NCBI GenBank assembly: GCA_000183865.1
Contig: CM001047.1
Coordinates: 636,888 to 642,547 of the forward strand
DNA length: 5,660 nucleotides
Direction: 5' to 3'
Source: Listeria marthii FSL S4-120
GTDB taxonomy: Bacteria > Bacillota > Bacilli > Lactobacillales > Listeriaceae
The position numbers and the translations under genes are program-made. Of the stretch, positions 4,747 through 5,660 are shown piece after piece (within the stretch, counting starts at the first letter, position 1; each line of letters begins with the position of its first letter). The notes below the pieces were generated by a model. It worked only from the letters and a program-made list of their open reading frames with translations. It was not told where the DNA came from and did no database searches.

Positions 4747-4775
4747 ATTATAACTAAATTTGCTTCTTGGATAAA
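4747..4775 (-). promoter_or_regulatory. Candidate promoter of the small HTH gene
   Basis: The leftward strand has a perfect TATAAT (4747-4752) with TTTATC (4770-4775) 17 nt upstream, a weak -35. The -10 is about 38 nt from the ATG. A pair of 6-bp inverted arms, TAGTTA (4728-4733) and TAACTA (4751-4756), flanks the start region and could be an operator, though such short arms are expected by chance in this AT-rich gap. Confidence 0.5.
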
Positions 4776-4802
4776 CTATAAAGCCTCGAAAATTGAACAA
4801 AA

Positions 4803-4809
4803 AAGGGAG
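4803..4809 (+). promoter_or_regulatory. Ribosome binding site of the membrane-protein gene
   Basis: AAGGGAG lies 6 nt before the ATG at 4816. The spacing is normal and the match is moderate; it supports the chosen start. No convincing -35/-10 pair was found for this gene in 4728-4802 (TATAAA at 4777-4782 lacks a recognisable -35). Confidence 0.7.
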
Positions 4810-4815
4810 AAGCAA

Positions 4816-5660
4816 ATGAACGATTTAAAAGCCAGTTTTAAAGTTTTATATCAGTTTAAGACAGATTATCTTAAAGTAACATTATTATTAACGATTTTGC
4901 AGGCATTTGTGATTGGACCATTTATTTATTATTTCTTTTTCTTTATTCTCCGGGTTATCGGAGTGCCAGGTATAACAGACGCCAATCTAGGAGAGGTTTT
5001 TTCGAGTCCTGTTGCCGTTGTTATGCTGCTGGTTTTAGCTTTACTTATTTTACTATTTGTATATTATGAACTGGGTTTCTTTATAATGATGGCGATTTAT
5101 CAATTGCGGGGAGAAAACTATACCGTTTTCAAAATTATTCAGAGGCTCAATGTAAAAGCGAAATACTTTCTTAGCTATCAAGTAATTTACTTTCTACTAT
5201 ATTTCTTTTTACTTTTACCGATTGCTGGATTATCTTTACCAATTACAATAACAGAAAATCTCTATTTACCGCATTTTATTACAGATGAACTAATGAAAAC
5301 GACAATGGGAACGTGGCTTTATGTTATTGCAATCGCGCTTATTTTCTACATTAGCGCGCGACTTGTGTTTGCTTTGCCGTATTTCATTGAAGATAAGTCG
5401 CTTAAAATAAGTGGAGCTATCCGAAAAAGTTGGAAATACCCGCAAAAACAATTATTTTTCATGCTGCTAAAATGGGTTTTAATTATTGTGGCGATTGGCT
5501 TTTTAGTATCTATTATCGCGACAATCATTATGTTGCCGCTACTCTTGGTAGAAAAAATAACTCCAGGAATTGCGGTGCTACTAGCTGGCGTTACTTTAAC
5601 GATACTTCAAGTGATAGGTTTCTTTGTGGCAGGGATTTTCCAAGGAATCATTGCGCAATT
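4816..5660 (+). CDS. Polytopic membrane protein, probable N-terminal membrane domain of a glycerophosphodiester phosphodiesterase (runs off the right edge)
   Basis: From ATG at 4816 the frame stays open for 281 codons to the window edge. The visible part has about six hydrophobic spans, roughly residues 21-48, 66-95, 118-142, 166-190, 213-244 and 251-279, separated by short basic or mixed loops. The loop RLVFALPYFIEDKSLKISGAIRKSWKYPQ (182-210) is characteristic of the membrane domain that precedes the GDPD catalytic domain in many Firmicute glycerophosphodiester phosphodiesterases. If so, the missing C-terminal half would carry an extracytoplasmic or membrane-proximal enzyme that cleaves glycerophosphodiesters such as lipid head groups or teichoic acid glycerol phosphate. 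Only the membrane part is seen, so a stand-alone membrane protein remains possible. It is divergent from the small helix-turn-helix gene, which may regulate it. Confidence 0.85.
   Translation, partial: MNDLKASFKVLYQFKTDYLKVTLLLTILQAFVIGPFIYYFFFFILRVIGVPGITDANLGEVFSSPVAVVMLLVLALLILLFVYYELGFFIMMAIYQLRGENYTVFKIIQRLNVKAKYFLSYQVIYFLLYFFLLLPIAGLSLPITITENLYLPHFITDELMKTTMGTWLYVIAIALIFYISARLVFALPYFIEDKSLKISGAIRKSWKYPQKQLFFMLLKWVLIIVAIGFLVSIIATIIMLPLLLVEKITPGIAVLLAGVTLTILQVIGFFVAGIFQGIIAQ

Noticed and set aside
5346..5528. Leftward open frame inside the membrane-protein gene
   Set aside because: It is antisense to a hydrophobic, clearly coding region and lacks an RBS; it is a shadow frame.

Overview
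The window looks like the chromosome of a low-GC Firmicute, almost certainly a Listeria of the L. monocytogenes/L. innocua group. Support comes from the AT-rich base composition, the strong AGGAGG-type ribosome binding sites, an internalin-family LRR surface protein with a sortase LPxTG anchor, and a gene order (internalin, azoreductase, MarR regulator, zinc-free alcohol dehydrogenase-like reductase, small protein, polytopic membrane protein) that I recall from the lmo0610-lmo0615 region of L. monocytogenes. The species assignment is from memory and protein character, not from a search.

Region 1 (1-2135, leftward). Two internalin-type surface-protein genes lie in tandem. The complete one (287-2020, 577 aa) has a signal peptide, an internalin cap, about six LRRs, a unique middle region, two similar Ig-like repeats, a proline-rich linker and an LPYTG sorting signal. 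Only the first 51 codons of the second (1-153) are present; they are about 71% identical to the first gene's start without gaps. The similarity continues upstream through the RBS and promoter, so each copy carries its own control region. A terminator separates the two genes.

Region 2 (2136-4410). A leftward FMN-dependent NADH-azoreductase gene diverges from a rightward two-gene operon: a MarR-family regulator and a medium-chain NAD(P)H:quinone-oxidoreductase-like enzyme, whose genes overlap by 4 bp (ATGA). Together they look like a quinone/electrophile detoxification module. A striking pair of abutting 12-bp palindromes lies over the expected transcription start of the marR operon and is probably its own operator. 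The regulator has a single cysteine close to its N-terminus and appears to start at a rare CTG codon.

Region 3 (4410-5660). A leftward 80-aa protein with a degenerate Cro/XRE-type helix-turn-helix diverges from a rightward polytopic membrane protein that runs off the right edge. The latter resembles the membrane domain found in front of glycerophosphodiester phosphodiesterase domains. A good sigma-A-like promoter at 4414-4442 points rightward into the 3' end of the small regulator gene. It could make RNA antisense to that gene which reads on into the membrane-protein gene, an excludon-like arrangement. This is the most interesting hypothesis in the window, but it is an inference from promoter-like sequence only.

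No tRNA, rRNA, CRISPR array, insertion sequence or phage feature was seen. No gene-free stretch exceeds 300 bases; every intergenic gap is described below.
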